DNA of 64,000 nucleotides, taken from CAWFGS01 sp963815535. Lineage in GTDB: Bacteria; Pseudomonadota; Alphaproteobacteria; Sphingomonadales; Sphingomonadaceae. Under the pieces are notes generated by a model that saw only the letters and a list, made by a program, of their open reading frames with translations, made no database searches and had not been told where the DNA came from. Where the stretch lies: contig CAWFGS010000001.1 of assembly GCA_963815535.1 (NCBI GenBank), forward strand, positions 558,001-622,000, in the 5' to 3' direction. Of the stretch, positions 9,903 through 19,113 are shown one piece after another (position 1 is the first letter of the stretch; each line of letters starts with the position of its first letter). The position numbers and the translations under genes were made by a program.

Positions 9903-9910
9903 GATGAAGT

Positions 9911-10381
9911 TCAGCGCCGGGTGGGCTTGCGAACGGTTCCGGAAAACGCGGCGACTTTGTCATCGCCCTGCATGACGATACCGCGCAGGAACACCAATCG
10001 ACGGGTTTCGCGCAGCACTTCGACGACCGAATCGAGCGGCCGCGTTACGTCGCCGGCGCCGATGAATTGCGTATTCATGTCCAGCGTCACTGCGCCGGCA
10101 GCATTGCCGTCCAACAATATTCGCACTGCGGCGAACAGGGAGATGTCGATCAATCCCAGCGTAATTGCGCCGTGGATATTATCGACCAGATTGGTGTGTT
10201 TGCGTTCCGGCGTCATGCGAAGGCGGACGAAATCCCCTTCGCGCCGGACGCGCATCGGTCCGATTACGACGGTGTTGTAACGGGTTTTATCCGCCAGATC
10301 CCAAACGAACCAACCCGGTGCGTCCTCGATTTCGCGATACAGGAAGTCCTCGCCAGATGGGGCTTCCATGTCGGCCGGCAT
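9911..10381 (-). CDS. PaaI/hotdog-fold thioesterase-like protein
   Basis: A 156-aa single-domain protein. The segment around HTNLVDNIHGAITLGLID resembles the hotdog-fold signature (catalytic acidic residue and HGG-like turn), and TLDMNTQFIGAG matches the following strand of PaaI-type acyl-CoA thioesterases. It would hydrolyse acyl-CoA thioesters in the cytoplasm; the substrate is unknown. Its ATG overlaps the sdhB stop by one base (TGATG), so it is probably co-translated with sdhB. The fold assignment is by eye and moderately sure. Confidence 0.7.
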   Translation of the reverse strand: MPADMEAPSGEDFLYREIEDAPGWFVWDLADKTRYNTVVIGPMRVRREGDFVRLRMTPERKHTNLVDNIHGAITLGLIDISLFAAVRILLDGNAAGAVTLDMNTQFIGAGDVTRPLDSVVEVLRETRRLVFLRGIVMQGDDKVAAFSGTVRKPTRR

Positions 10382-11166
10382 CAGATCGCCCGTTCGGCCA
10401 TCATCTTCTTGGTTTCGGCAATCGCCTTTGCCGGCGACAAACCCTTGGGGCAGACATTCGCGCAGTTCATGATGGTGTGGCAGCGATAGAGGCGGAAGGG
10501 ATCCTCCAGATCGTCAAGCCGCTCACCCGTCATTTCATCGCGGCTGTCCGCCAGCCAACGATAGGCTTGCAGCAAAATCGCCGGTCCTAGAAACTTGTCC
10601 GAATTCCACCAGTAGGATGGGCAACTGGTGGAACAGCACGCGCACAGGATGCATTCGTACAATCCATCCAGCTTTTCGCGCTGTTCCGGCGTCTGCAAGC
10701 GTTCCTTGCCGCTGGGCGTTGTGGATACCGTTTGCAACCAAGGGCGAATGGACGCGTATTGCGCGTAAAAATGGGTGAAGTCCGGGACCAAATCCTTGAT
10801 GACTTCCATGTGGGGAAGGGGGGTGATGCGAATTTCACCCTTCAGATCTTCGATCGCGGTGGTGCAGGCGAGGCCGTTCTTGCCGTTCAGGTTCATGGAG
10901 CACGAACCGCAGATCCCCTCCCGGCAGGACCGGCGGAACGTCAATGTGGGATCGACATCGTTCTTGATCTTGAACAGCGCATCCAGCACCATCGGGCCGC
11001 ATTGATCCAGATCGACCTCGAACGTGTCGTAACGCGGGTTTTCGCCGCTTTCAGGATCGTAGCGATAGATCTTGAACTTCTGGATACGGTTTCCGCCATT
11101 CTCGACCGTATGCGCGCGGCCTTTCCCCTTGATCTTCGAATTTTTCGGCAGAGTGAAAGTGGCCAT
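10381..11166 (-). CDS. sdhB: Succinate dehydrogenase iron-sulfur subunit
   Basis: A 261-aa protein carrying the three Fe-S clusters of complex II. The plant-type [2Fe-2S] motif is CREGICGSC (Cys81, 86, 89). The C-terminal ferredoxin-like part has CILCACCSTSCPSYWW and CANVCPKG for the [4Fe-4S] and [3Fe-4S] clusters. It passes electrons from SdhA to quinone in the inner membrane. sdhC, sdhD and sdhA are not adjacent: the upstream neighbour is a divergent SDR gene about 150 bp away, and downstream lie a thioesterase and zapE. The expected length and all cluster cysteines are present. Confidence 0.96.
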   Translation of the reverse strand: MATFTLPKNSKIKGKGRAHTVENGGNRIQKFKIYRYDPESGENPRYDTFEVDLDQCGPMVLDALFKIKNDVDPTLTFRRSCREGICGSCSMNLNGKNGLACTTAIEDLKGEIRITPLPHMEVIKDLVPDFTHFYAQYASIRPWLQTVSTTPSGKERLQTPEQREKLDGLYECILCACCSTSCPSYWWNSDKFLGPAILLQAYRWLADSRDEMTGERLDDLEDPFRLYRCHTIMNCANVCPKGLSPAKAIAETKKMMAERAI

Positions 11167-11318
11167 CGGTCCGTTCCTGTTCTTTTGCCTACCCTACCTA
11201 ACGATATGGCGACGTAAAACAAGGGTTTGGGCACGGTTTCCCGGCGCATGCCTGCCCAAATGTTTCGGTGAAAGACATGCCGCAGGAACCGCGCCCGAAG
11301 TATTCGGGTTTGAACTGC

Positions 11319-12059
11319 ATGACCGACAGCACCACTCCGCCATCGATAAAACCGACAATAGCGATCTTCGGTGCAAGCGGGGGCATCGGCGCTGCCCTGG
11401 TGCGACGATACGCGACTTCGGGGCACCGTGTATGGGCAGGGTCGAGAGCGGCCGGACCCGTCGCATCGCCTATGGTCACCCCGTTTGCCTTCGATCTATC
11501 GGACGAAGCCTCCATCGCTGATGCCGCCGCTACCATCACCGACGATCCGCCGCAGATCATAGTGGTGGCGACGGGAGTGCTGTCTCTGCCGGATGGTACC
11601 GGTCCGGAACGTTCCTATCGTTCGATCGACGCGGCTGCGATGGTTGAGATGATGCGGATCAATACGGTGGGACCGGCGGTTATTGCGAAACACATGTTGC
11701 CATTGCTGGACAGAAAGACGCGCGGAGTTTTCGCTGCCCTGTCGGCACGGGTCGGGTCGATTGCCGACAACGAACTGGGTGGATGGCATTCCTATCGCGC
11801 GTCGAAGGCTGCGCTGAACATGCTGTTGAAAAACTTTTCGATCGAAGTTGGCCGCACACACCGACACGTGATTATCGCCGGACTGCATCCCGGCACGGTG
11901 GACAGCGATCTGTCGAAACCGTTCCAGGGCAACGTTCCCGACGGCAAACTGTTTACCCCAGATCAATCGGCCGCTTACCTGATCGAAGTCATGAACGGCC
12001 TGACGCCCAAGGACAGCGGCGGAGTTTTCGATTGGGCGGGGAAACGCATTCCCGAATGA
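11319..12059 (+). CDS. SDR family NAD(P)-dependent oxidoreductase
   Basis: A 246-aa classical short-chain dehydrogenase. The Rossmann glycine motif is GASGGIGAALV near residue 17, and the active-site pair Tyr and Lys is in YRASKAAL. The C-terminal HPGTVDSDLSKPF is typical of the CsgA/sniffer-like SDR group. The substrate cannot be deduced. The frame is open upstream to ATG 11268, which has a GGTGAA ribosome-binding-like stretch and would add 17 residues (MKDMPQEP...). ATG 11319 (MTDSTTPP) gives the usual SDR length, so the start is uncertain. It is divergent from sdhB and convergent with rne. Confidence 0.85.
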   Translation: MTDSTTPPSIKPTIAIFGASGGIGAALVRRYATSGHRVWAGSRAAGPVASPMVTPFAFDLSDEASIADAAATITDDPPQIIVVATGVLSLPDGTGPERSYRSIDAAAMVEMMRINTVGPAVIAKHMLPLLDRKTRGVFAALSARVGSIADNELGGWHSYRASKAALNMLLKNFSIEVGRTHRHVIIAGLHPGTVDSDLSKPFQGNVPDGKLFTPDQSAAYLIEVMNGLTPKDSGGVFDWAGKRIPE

Positions 12060-12078
12060 ACGGCAATTGAAGGTCGGA

Positions 12079-12119
12079 CGAACAGGGGGAAGGAAGCCGA
12101 TGCTCCTCCCCCATGTTCG
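12079..12119. terminator. Hairpin between convergent SDR gene and rne
   Basis: CGAACAGGGGGA (12079-12090) pairs with TCCCCC-A-TGTTCG (12107-12119), with one bulged A. The stem can extend by GGA/TCC after another bulge, and the loop lies between about 12095 and 12103. It lies 20 bp after the SDR stop and 17 bp beyond the rne stop, so it could end transcription from both sides. AT-rich sequence, but no clear T run, follows on the + side. Confidence 0.5.
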
Positions 12120-12135
12120 TAATTATACAATTGGA

Positions 12136-15045
12136 TCAGGCGCCGAACGTCCTTTGCCACCAGCCTTTTTTGGCCGGACCCGTGGAAGCGTCATCGCTAT
12201 TGCCCACGGCGTTGGTGTCCGCCGCCGCCTCTGCAGTTTGCGGGGTATCCTTAGGTCCGGCCACGACCGCAATATCGTCATCGAGTTGCTTCGCTGCCGA
12301 TTTTGCGGTTTTCGGTTTGGCACGGCCGGATGATTTGGTTTCGGAACCGGTCGATTCCTGCGCCTGATCGTCTTTCTTCGCTGCCGTCTTCCTGGTGGCT
12401 GCGCGTTTTGGTTTGGAAGCGGGTTCGCCGACGGCATTTGCCTCTGTCGTCGCACCTTCCGCATCGGTATCGACCTTCTTGCGGCGACTGCGTTTCGGCT
12501 TGGCTTCCGCCGCGTCCGTCGTTGCCGCATCATCGCTATCGGTGGCTTTCTTGCGCGGTCGTCGCGTGCGCGGTTTCGGCTTCGTTTCCTCGGCCATCGC
12601 TTCGGCAGTTTCGGGGGCCCCGTCCGGACCGCTGACGACGGCGATGTCGTCCTTCATCTGTTCGGCGACTTCCTCAGCGCCGGACATATCGACGGGTTTT
12701 GCGTCGTCCGTCTGGGAACCGGAATCGGCATCGTCGGAACGTCCACCACGCCGCCGTCCGCGTCCGCCCCGGCGACGGCGCTTCTTGGGTTTGTCGTCTC
12801 CATCGTCGTCGTTCGCGTCGGAGGAACCGTTCGGAGCGTCGTTGCCGTTATCATCGTCGCCGGCATCTCCGTCGGAATTATCGGCCTGCCTGCCACCGCG
12901 ACCGCCACGACCGGACTGGCGCTCGCCGCCGTCGTTTTTCCGCCCGCGATTGCGTCCGCCCCGGCGCCGACCGCCGCGCGATCGACCACGGCCGTCGTCA
13001 TTGCTTTCGCCGCCATTATCGTCGCCGCCATCGTCGGAGCGATCGTCATCATCGCTGTCGTCGTCGAGATCGTTTACGTCATCGTCGTCGTCATCTTCGA
13101 CAATGGGTTCGAATTTCGGCACGGCGGTGGGACGCGGCCCGCTGCTGTGCACTTCCATCTTCGCGCCTTCGTCCTCACCTTCGGGAATGACTTCGATATT
13201 GACGCCGTAGCGCTCCTCGATTTCCTGCAATTCCGCCCGTTTGGTGTTGAGCAGATAGACCGCAGCTTCCGTGCTGGCGGACAGAGCGATGTTCGTGCCC
13301 TTACCCTTGGCAGCCTCGTCCTCGATCACACGCAAAGCGGATAGGCCGGCGCTCGATGCGGTGCGGACAAGGCCCGTGCCGTCGCAATGCGGGCAATCGC
13401 GGGTGGACGCTTCCAACACGCCGGTACGCAAACGCTGACGGCTCATTTCCATCAAACCGAAGCTGGATATCCGGCCGACCTGAATGCGCGCGCGGTCGTT
13501 CTTCAGCGCATCCTTCATCGCGCGTTCGACCTTACGCACGTTGTTGTTGTAATCCATGTCGATGAAATCGATCACGACCAAACCGGCCATATCGCGCAGG
13601 CGCAACTGACGCGCGATTTCGCGTGCGGCTTCCAGATTGGTGGAGGTCGCGGTTTGCTCGATACCCAATTCCTTGGTCGATCGGCCGGAGTTGATGTCGA
13701 TCGACACCAATGCTTCGGTCGGGTTGATGACCAGATAACCGCCCGATTTCAGCTGCACGACCGGATCGTACATGGCGCGTAACTGATCCTCCGCTCCGTA
13801 ACGCTGGAACAGGGGGACGGGATCGGAATAGGCCTTAACCCGGCGCGCATGGCTGGGCATCAGCAGCTTCATGAAGCCTTTCGCCAGCTTGTAACCATCC
13901 TCGCCCTCGACCACGACTTCCTCGATATCGCGGTTGTAGATGTCGCGAATCGCTCGCTTGATCAGATCGCTGTCGGAATGAATGAGGGAGGGGGCGCTGG
14001 ACCCCAACACGCTTTCGCGAATGCCATCCCACAGGCGCGCCAGATAATCGAAGTCGCGCTTTATTTCGGTTTTGGTTCGGCTGAGCCCGGCCGTGCGGAC
14101 GATCAGACCCATGCTTTTGGGCAGCGAGAGATCGGATACGACCTGCTTCAAACGCTTGCGATCCTGACCGCTGGAAATCTTGCGGCTGATGCCGCCGCCA
14201 TGGGACGAGTTCGGCATCAGGACGGTGTAGCGGCCTGCCAGGCTAAGATATGTCGTCAACGCCGCGCCTTTATTGCCGCGCTCTTCCTTCACGACCTGCA
14301 CCAACAGCACCTGACGGCGCTGGATTACATCCTGGATCTTGTACCGGCGACGCAGCGCCATGCGTTTGGCGCGGGCATCATCGACAGCCTTGGCGCGCGA
14401 ACCGCCATTGCTGCCATTGCCCTTGCCGCCCTTGTTACCGCGACCCTGCCGCCCGCCTTTGCCGCGACGGGGGCGACGATCCCCACGAGGGCGTTTGCCG
14501 CTTTCCTCGCTGTCGTCATCGTTATCATCGTTATCATCGTCGTTGTCGTCGTCGTCGTCGTCGTCATCGGAGCCATCGAGCTGGCCTTCCTCGATCGTAG
14601 CGACGCTGTCCTTTTCCGACGTGTCGATTTCTTCCATGCCATCTTCGGCGAGATCTTCGACCAGTGCTTCCGAAGATTCATCGTCGGCGTCATATTCGTC
14701 GCCAGGCGCGTTGCCCGCTTCCTCGTCCTCTTCACGCAGGCGCGCTTCCTCTTCGGCGGCATCGGCTTCTTCCGCCAGTAATGCCTCGCGGTCTTCCTGC
14801 GGTATCTGGTAATAATCGGGGTGTATTTCGTTGAAGGCCAGAAAGCCGTGACGATTGCCGCCGAAATCCACGAATGCGGCCTGCAAGGATGGTTCCACCC
14901 GCGTCACTTTCGCGAGGTAGATGTTGCCCTTTATCTGTTTGTGGTCTTCCGATTCAAAATCGAATTCCTCAATGCGGTTGCCCTTGAGAACTGCCACCCG
15001 GGTTTCTTCCGAGTGGCGCGCGTCGATCAGCATACGCGTTGCCAT
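12136..15045 (-). CDS. rne: Ribonuclease E
   Basis: A 969-aa endoribonuclease that starts mRNA decay, processes rRNA and scaffolds the degradosome. The N-terminus MATRMLIDARHSEETRVAV and the split S1 domain are typical. An acidic Asp-run and a basic Gly/Arg/Lys insert (about residues 90-220) lie inside the S1 domain, as in other sphingomonads. The catalytic core has FIDMDYN and the Zn-link CPHCDGTG at about residues 548-555. The C-terminal third is low complexity: Asp-rich, then Arg/Gly-rich, then Lys/Ala/Thr-rich, with the motif DDIAVV present twice and the ending KKGWWQRTFGA. A GGAG box precedes the ATG by 8 bases. The 5' side is a 515-bp gene-free region, so a long leader is possible. Confidence 0.95.
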   Translation of the reverse strand: MATRMLIDARHSEETRVAVLKGNRIEEFDFESEDHKQIKGNIYLAKVTRVEPSLQAAFVDFGGNRHGFLAFNEIHPDYYQIPQEDREALLAEEADAAEEEARLREEDEEAGNAPGDEYDADDESSEALVEDLAEDGMEEIDTSEKDSVATIEEGQLDGSDDDDDDDDNDDDNDDNDDDSEESGKRPRGDRRPRRGKGGRQGRGNKGGKGNGSNGGSRAKAVDDARAKRMALRRRYKIQDVIQRRQVLLVQVVKEERGNKGAALTTYLSLAGRYTVLMPNSSHGGGISRKISSGQDRKRLKQVVSDLSLPKSMGLIVRTAGLSRTKTEIKRDFDYLARLWDGIRESVLGSSAPSLIHSDSDLIKRAIRDIYNRDIEEVVVEGEDGYKLAKGFMKLLMPSHARRVKAYSDPVPLFQRYGAEDQLRAMYDPVVQLKSGGYLVINPTEALVSIDINSGRSTKELGIEQTATSTNLEAAREIARQLRLRDMAGLVVIDFIDMDYNNNVRKVERAMKDALKNDRARIQVGRISSFGLMEMSRQRLRTGVLEASTRDCPHCDGTGLVRTASSAGLSALRVIEDEAAKGKGTNIALSASTEAAVYLLNTKRAELQEIEERYGVNIEVIPEGEDEGAKMEVHSSGPRPTAVPKFEPIVEDDDDDDVNDLDDDSDDDDRSDDGGDDNGGESNDDGRGRSRGGRRRGGRNRGRKNDGGERQSGRGGRGGRQADNSDGDAGDDDNGNDAPNGSSDANDDDGDDKPKKRRRRGGRGRRRGGRSDDADSGSQTDDAKPVDMSGAEEVAEQMKDDIAVVSGPDGAPETAEAMAEETKPKPRTRRPRKKATDSDDAATTDAAEAKPKRSRRKKVDTDAEGATTEANAVGEPASKPKRAATRKTAAKKDDQAQESTGSETKSSGRAKPKTAKSAAKQLDDDIAVVAGPKDTPQTAEAAADTNAVGNSDDASTGPAKKGWWQRTFGA
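14511..14571. repeat. Trinucleotide (GTC/ATC) simple repeat inside rne
   Basis: About 60 bases consist almost entirely of GTC, ATC and GTT triplets on the + strand. Read on the rne strand they encode a run of Asp with a few Asn. It includes an uninterrupted stretch of GTC units near 14545-14563. Repeat-unit gain or loss would stay in frame. Confidence 0.85.
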
Positions 15046-15560
15046 AATATTGTCTCCGGACGCGGGGGGACGGGGCGTGCCCGTTTACCCAATAGCGCCA
15101 ATTTGTGTGGGAGCCGCGGCCCGATCGGGGTCCGGCGGCGATATCGTACCTCGCGCTGCGGATTGTCGCAGCGGGTCGGTGTGATGCTTTCGCAAACAGC
15201 GATGCCGTACCCAGAACCACATCGGTCACGATGTCGGCAAACAGCCTGATCGTGAGTGTCTGGGCGGAATTAATCATCTGTCTGCGTCAACCTGTCGTAA
15301 GGACGTGCAGCGCGATCGCTGCATCGTCCGATGCGGCAAACGGATTGTCGGCGGGCAAATCGGCGGATGCCGATGGCTTACGCGGACAACCCCCTCGTCG
15401 CGTATCATTGCGTTAGCATTCAATAATGCCCGCGGCAACTGCGTAGCATCGGGGCATCGACACCCGTTCGGGCAAGCCAGATAGAAATCCCGGCAATAAC
15501 CAATGTCCGACGTGCAATCCGCTTGCGCTGGCCGGGCACGCCGTCCTATCGCACACGCCA
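15046..15560. other. Gene-free divergent region between rne and the amidase gene
   Basis: This 515-bp stretch has no reading frame with convincing protein features on either strand. It must hold the promoters for rne (leftward) and the amidase gene (rightward), and perhaps a long rne 5' leader, since RNase E autoregulates through its leader in enterobacteria. I could not pick out confident -35/-10 elements or a strong hairpin by eye. Confidence 0.5.
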
Positions 15561-16445
15561 ATGTCGCAGCGTTTGCAGCTATGGATGATTTTCGGCGCGC
15601 CGGTCGCCCTGTTCGCAATGCTGTTCGCCGGTCTTTACGCGTTCGGGCTGACCATCCCGGTTCCGCATCTGGGCCGCGATTACGTCCTGCGTCTGAACCT
15701 GCCCGATGCCGGCGCGCCGTTGGACCTGCCAACCCTATACGGACCACAGGATCGCTCGCGTCCGTTGGTGGTTATCGATGCGGGCCACGGCGGCAAGGAT
15801 CCGGGCGCATCGGGTCTGCGCGTACGGGAAAAGACGGTGGTCCTGGGCCTGGCGACCGCACTGAAGGATCGTCTGGTATCGGATGGCGGCATTCGCGTTG
15901 CCATGACGCGGGAAGACGACAGTTTCCTGATCCTGTCCGAACGTGCGGAGATCGCACGGCGATTGGGGGCGGATCTGTTCATTTCGATCCACGCGGATTC
16001 CGCGGGCGACGAACGCGGCGTGCGCGGGGCCAGTATCTACACTCTGTCGAACACCGCATCGAGCCAGGCTGCGGCCCGGTTTGCCGCGCGCGAAAACGAT
16101 GCCGACCGGTTGAACGGTGTGGCGATGGACGAACGCGGTGACGACGTGCGGACCATTCTGGTGGAGCTGTCGCAACGGCGGACGATGAACAATTCCGCAC
16201 TGTTCGCCGATCTGATCGCGCGCGAAGCGGACGGCGTGCTGCCATTCCACCCGCAACCACGCCGATCCGCAGCATTGGCGGTTTTGCGCGCGCCTGATGT
16301 ACCGTCGGTGTTGTATGAATCGGGCTTCATCACCAATCCGGCGGAGGCGGAACGCCTGACCTCACCCGAAGGCAAGGCCGCATTCGCACAGGTCATGGCG
16401 GAGGCGATAAGGGTCTATTTCGCGCGGCAAAGCAACGGTGGTTGA
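15561..16445 (+). CDS. N-acetylmuramoyl-L-alanine amidase (Amidase_3)
   Basis: A 294-aa cell-wall hydrolase that cleaves the bond between MurNAc and L-Ala to help separate daughter cells. An N-terminal hydrophobic segment (residues about 8-28) is a signal anchor. The Zn-binding Amidase_3 domain starts with VVIDAGHGGKDPGA at about residue 70. It continues with LFISIHADS and ends with the catalytic Glu in YESGFITNP. There is no AMIN domain, so it resembles a short AmiC-like enzyme. The start MSQRLQLW fits the signal segment. PBP1A follows 71 bp downstream on the same strand, a common pairing of wall hydrolase and synthase. Confidence 0.92.
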   Translation: MSQRLQLWMIFGAPVALFAMLFAGLYAFGLTIPVPHLGRDYVLRLNLPDAGAPLDLPTLYGPQDRSRPLVVIDAGHGGKDPGASGLRVREKTVVLGLATALKDRLVSDGGIRVAMTREDDSFLILSERAEIARRLGADLFISIHADSAGDERGVRGASIYTLSNTASSQAAARFAARENDADRLNGVAMDERGDDVRTILVELSQRRTMNNSALFADLIAREADGVLPFHPQPRRSAALAVLRAPDVPSVLYESGFITNPAEAERLTSPEGKAAFAQVMAEAIRVYFARQSNGG

Positions 16446-16516
16446 CGAACAGTCCGCCACCTACCCCGCATCGTTATGTTGCGAGACAGGTCCGACCTGC
16501 TACATGACTGCCGCAT

Positions 16517-19030
16517 ATGGCTGACGACGCACCCAACAACAGCGCCACTTACCGCATTCGGCGCGAGGCGAGCGGCATGATGGTCTGGCTGTCGAACCAA
16601 TGGCGCGACCGGCGTGCGTTTCGCTGGGGCGTATGGGCGATTGCCGGTTCGTTTCTGGCTCTGGCGGTTGCATACGCCCTGCTGGCGCGCACTTTGCCCG
16701 ATGCCAACGGATTGCTCGATTACGAACCGCCGCTGCCCACCGTCGTACGGGGGATGGATGGCGATATCATTCATTCCTACGCCCGCGAACGCCGCGTTCA
16801 GCTGCAATATGGCGATCTGCCGAAACAGCTGATTCAGGCATATCTCGCAGCGGAGGATAAAACCTTCTTCAGTCACAATGGCGTCGATTTGGGCGGGCTG
16901 GTCGGTGCGGTGATCGATTACGCGTCGAAGATGGGGTCCGGCGAACGTGCCAAGGGTGGCAGCACCATCACGCAGCAGGTCGCCAAGAACATTCTGGTCG
17001 GCAACGAATATTCGATCTCGCGCAAGGTCAAGGAAATGATGCTGGCGCGCAAGATCGAAGGGGTTCTGACGAAACAGCAAATCCTCGAATTGTATCTCAA
17101 CGAGATCGCGCTGGGTCGGCGCAGCTTCGGCGTTCAGGCCGCTGCGCGCGCCTATTTCGACAAGGATGTCGGCGATCTGGAACTGCACGAGGCGGCATAT
17201 CTATCCATTCTGCCCAAAGCGCCCGAAGTCTACAGCCGGGCGAAGAATTTCGTAGTGGCGAAGGAACGGCGGGATTTCGTGCTGGGGCAGATGGTCGAAA
17301 ACGAATTCATCACTGCTGCACAAGGGCGCGCCGCCCAGGCCCGTCCGCTGGGGATTGTCGAAAGCCGGCCCCAACGCGAAAGCGTCGATGCGGGATATTT
17401 TCTGGAAGAGGTCCGCCGCCAGCTGATCGATAAATTCGGTGAAACCGCCGAAACGGGCAAGAACAGCGTTTACGGTGGCGGGCTGTGGGTTCGCACTTCA
17501 CTGGATCAGGAAATACAGGACGGTGCGCGCGATGCCTTGCGAAAGGGGCTGCTGCGCTATCACGGCAGCCGGGGTTGGCGTGGACCCATCGCGACGATCG
17601 ATTTCGCGGACGGTCCGTGGCAAAGCCAGCTCGCCAGTTCGAACATCGGCATCAATTATCGGGACTGGCGCGTCGGCGTCGTCACACAACGCAGCGGCGG
17701 CACCGCGACGATCGGTTTCGCCGACGGCCAGGAAGCGCCGTTGGCCGGTCTGCCCAGCGCATTGGAGCCGGGGCATGTCGTTGCGGTTGCGCCGCAGGGG
17801 AACGGGTTTCGCGTGCGGACCATTCCCGACGTATCGGGCGGCATCGTGGTGGAGGCGCCGCAATCGGGACGCATCGTGGCCATGCAGGGCGGTTTCGATA
17901 GCCGGCTGGGTTCTTTCAACCGCGCGACGCAGGCGAACCGGCAGCCAGGTTCGACGATAAAACCGTTCGTGTATGCCACCGGGCTCGACAACGGTATGAC
18001 GCCCGCAACCCAGATCGAAAACGGCCGCTATTGCTATTACCAAGGCGCACGGCTGGGTGAAAAATGTTTTCGCGGCGGGCGCAGCGGGTCGTTTCCCATG
18101 CGATATGGATTGGAACAGTCGCAGAATATCATCACCATTCAGATCGCCATGCAGTCCGGCATGAAGAACGTCACGAAGACGATCGAGCAAGTGGGGATCG
18201 GCTCATACGATCCCTTCCCGGCATTCGCGCTGGGCGCAGGTGATACGACGGTGGTGAAAATGACCAACGCCTACTCCGCGCTTGCCAATAACGGCCGCCA
18301 GCATGCGCCGACCGTCATCGATTTCGTGCAGGACCGGCGCGGCAAAGTTATCTGGCGCGCCGACGATCGTGATTGCACAGGTTGCAACATGGCAGATTGG
18401 GACGGCAAGCCGATGCCCCGTCTGGGCATGGGCGGCAAACAGACGATGGATGCCCGCACCGCGTATCAGACGACGCACATGCTGGAAGGCGTCGTGACGC
18501 GCGGCACCGGGAAAGTGCTGAACGGGTTGGACCTGCCCCTGTTCGGCAAGACGGGCACGACGACGGATTCGAAAGACGTCTGGTTCGTCGGCGGAACCCA
18601 GCAATATGTCGCCGGCGTCTATGTCGGGTTCGACACGCCTCGCGGAATGGGCGGTTATGCCCAGGGCGGGACGATTGCTGCGCCCATTCTGCGCGATTTG
18701 ATCGTGGCGACGCGGGACCGCTGGGTGGACGACCCGCTGATCGCACCCGCCGGCGTTCGCATGGTGCGCGTCGATCGCCGGACCGGCAAACGCGTGTTCG
18801 GCGGAACTGCGAGCGAAGGGGAGGGCGCCGCCGTGATTTGGGAAGCGTTCAAGCCCGACACCGAACCGCCACGGGCCACCCGGCGCGATGCGGTCGCGGC
18901 CAAACGCGATGAAATCCTCGCACTCGTCAGGCGCGGCAGCCGCGAGAATGCCTCTCGCCCACGCCCCGCACCACCGCCGCCCGCGCGCGACGAACCCGAT
19001 TTCGTCGAGGATCAGGGCGGGCTTTACTGA
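16517..19030 (+). CDS. mrcA: Penicillin-binding protein 1A (bifunctional peptidoglycan synthase)
   Basis: An 837-aa class A PBP. One transmembrane helix lies near residues 37-57. The GT51 glycosyltransferase domain has EDKTFFSHNGVD (about 113-124) and GGSTITQQVAKN (about 147-158). An OB-like linker follows. The transpeptidase domain has GSTIKPF (active Ser near 478), a SQN triad element in LEQSQNIITI, and KTGTT near 678. The Pro/Arg-rich tail is typical. It polymerises glycan strands and cross-links peptides in the periplasm. prfB follows with an 83-bp gap. Confidence 0.95.
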   Translation: MADDAPNNSATYRIRREASGMMVWLSNQWRDRRAFRWGVWAIAGSFLALAVAYALLARTLPDANGLLDYEPPLPTVVRGMDGDIIHSYARERRVQLQYGDLPKQLIQAYLAAEDKTFFSHNGVDLGGLVGAVIDYASKMGSGERAKGGSTITQQVAKNILVGNEYSISRKVKEMMLARKIEGVLTKQQILELYLNEIALGRRSFGVQAAARAYFDKDVGDLELHEAAYLSILPKAPEVYSRAKNFVVAKERRDFVLGQMVENEFITAAQGRAAQARPLGIVESRPQRESVDAGYFLEEVRRQLIDKFGETAETGKNSVYGGGLWVRTSLDQEIQDGARDALRKGLLRYHGSRGWRGPIATIDFADGPWQSQLASSNIGINYRDWRVGVVTQRSGGTATIGFADGQEAPLAGLPSALEPGHVVAVAPQGNGFRVRTIPDVSGGIVVEAPQSGRIVAMQGGFDSRLGSFNRATQANRQPGSTIKPFVYATGLDNGMTPATQIENGRYCYYQGARLGEKCFRGGRSGSFPMRYGLEQSQNIITIQIAMQSGMKNVTKTIEQVGIGSYDPFPAFALGAGDTTVVKMTNAYSALANNGRQHAPTVIDFVQDRRGKVIWRADDRDCTGCNMADWDGKPMPRLGMGGKQTMDARTAYQTTHMLEGVVTRGTGKVLNGLDLPLFGKTGTTTDSKDVWFVGGTQQYVAGVYVGFDTPRGMGGYAQGGTIAAPILRDLIVATRDRWVDDPLIAPAGVRMVRVDRRTGKRVFGGTASEGEGAAVIWEAFKPDTEPPRATRRDAVAAKRDEILALVRRGSRENASRPRPAPPPPARDEPDFVEDQGGLY

Positions 19031-19113
19031 CATCTGTGTGTTTCCCTTCGCCCGGCCATAGGTTAGGGCGCAGGTTCGAAACGGCACACATCGCCGATTG
19101 CTGGAGAATAGCT

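Noticed and set aside
12395..13210. Ser/Pro/Arg-rich + strand reading frame opposite the RNase E tail
   Set aside because: Low-complexity mirror of the Asp/Arg/Gly-rich tail of rne; no start signals or family resemblance.
14511..14571. Possible CRISPR-like or tandem repeat array
   Set aside because: It is a single short trinucleotide run in coding sequence with no spacers, and no cas genes are in the window.
13849..14781. Long + strand reading frame opposite rne, rich in Ile/Val near its end
   Set aside because: It is antisense to the conserved RNase E core, and its composition (runs of Val/Ile) follows from the Asp repeat on the other strand. High GC makes such frames common.
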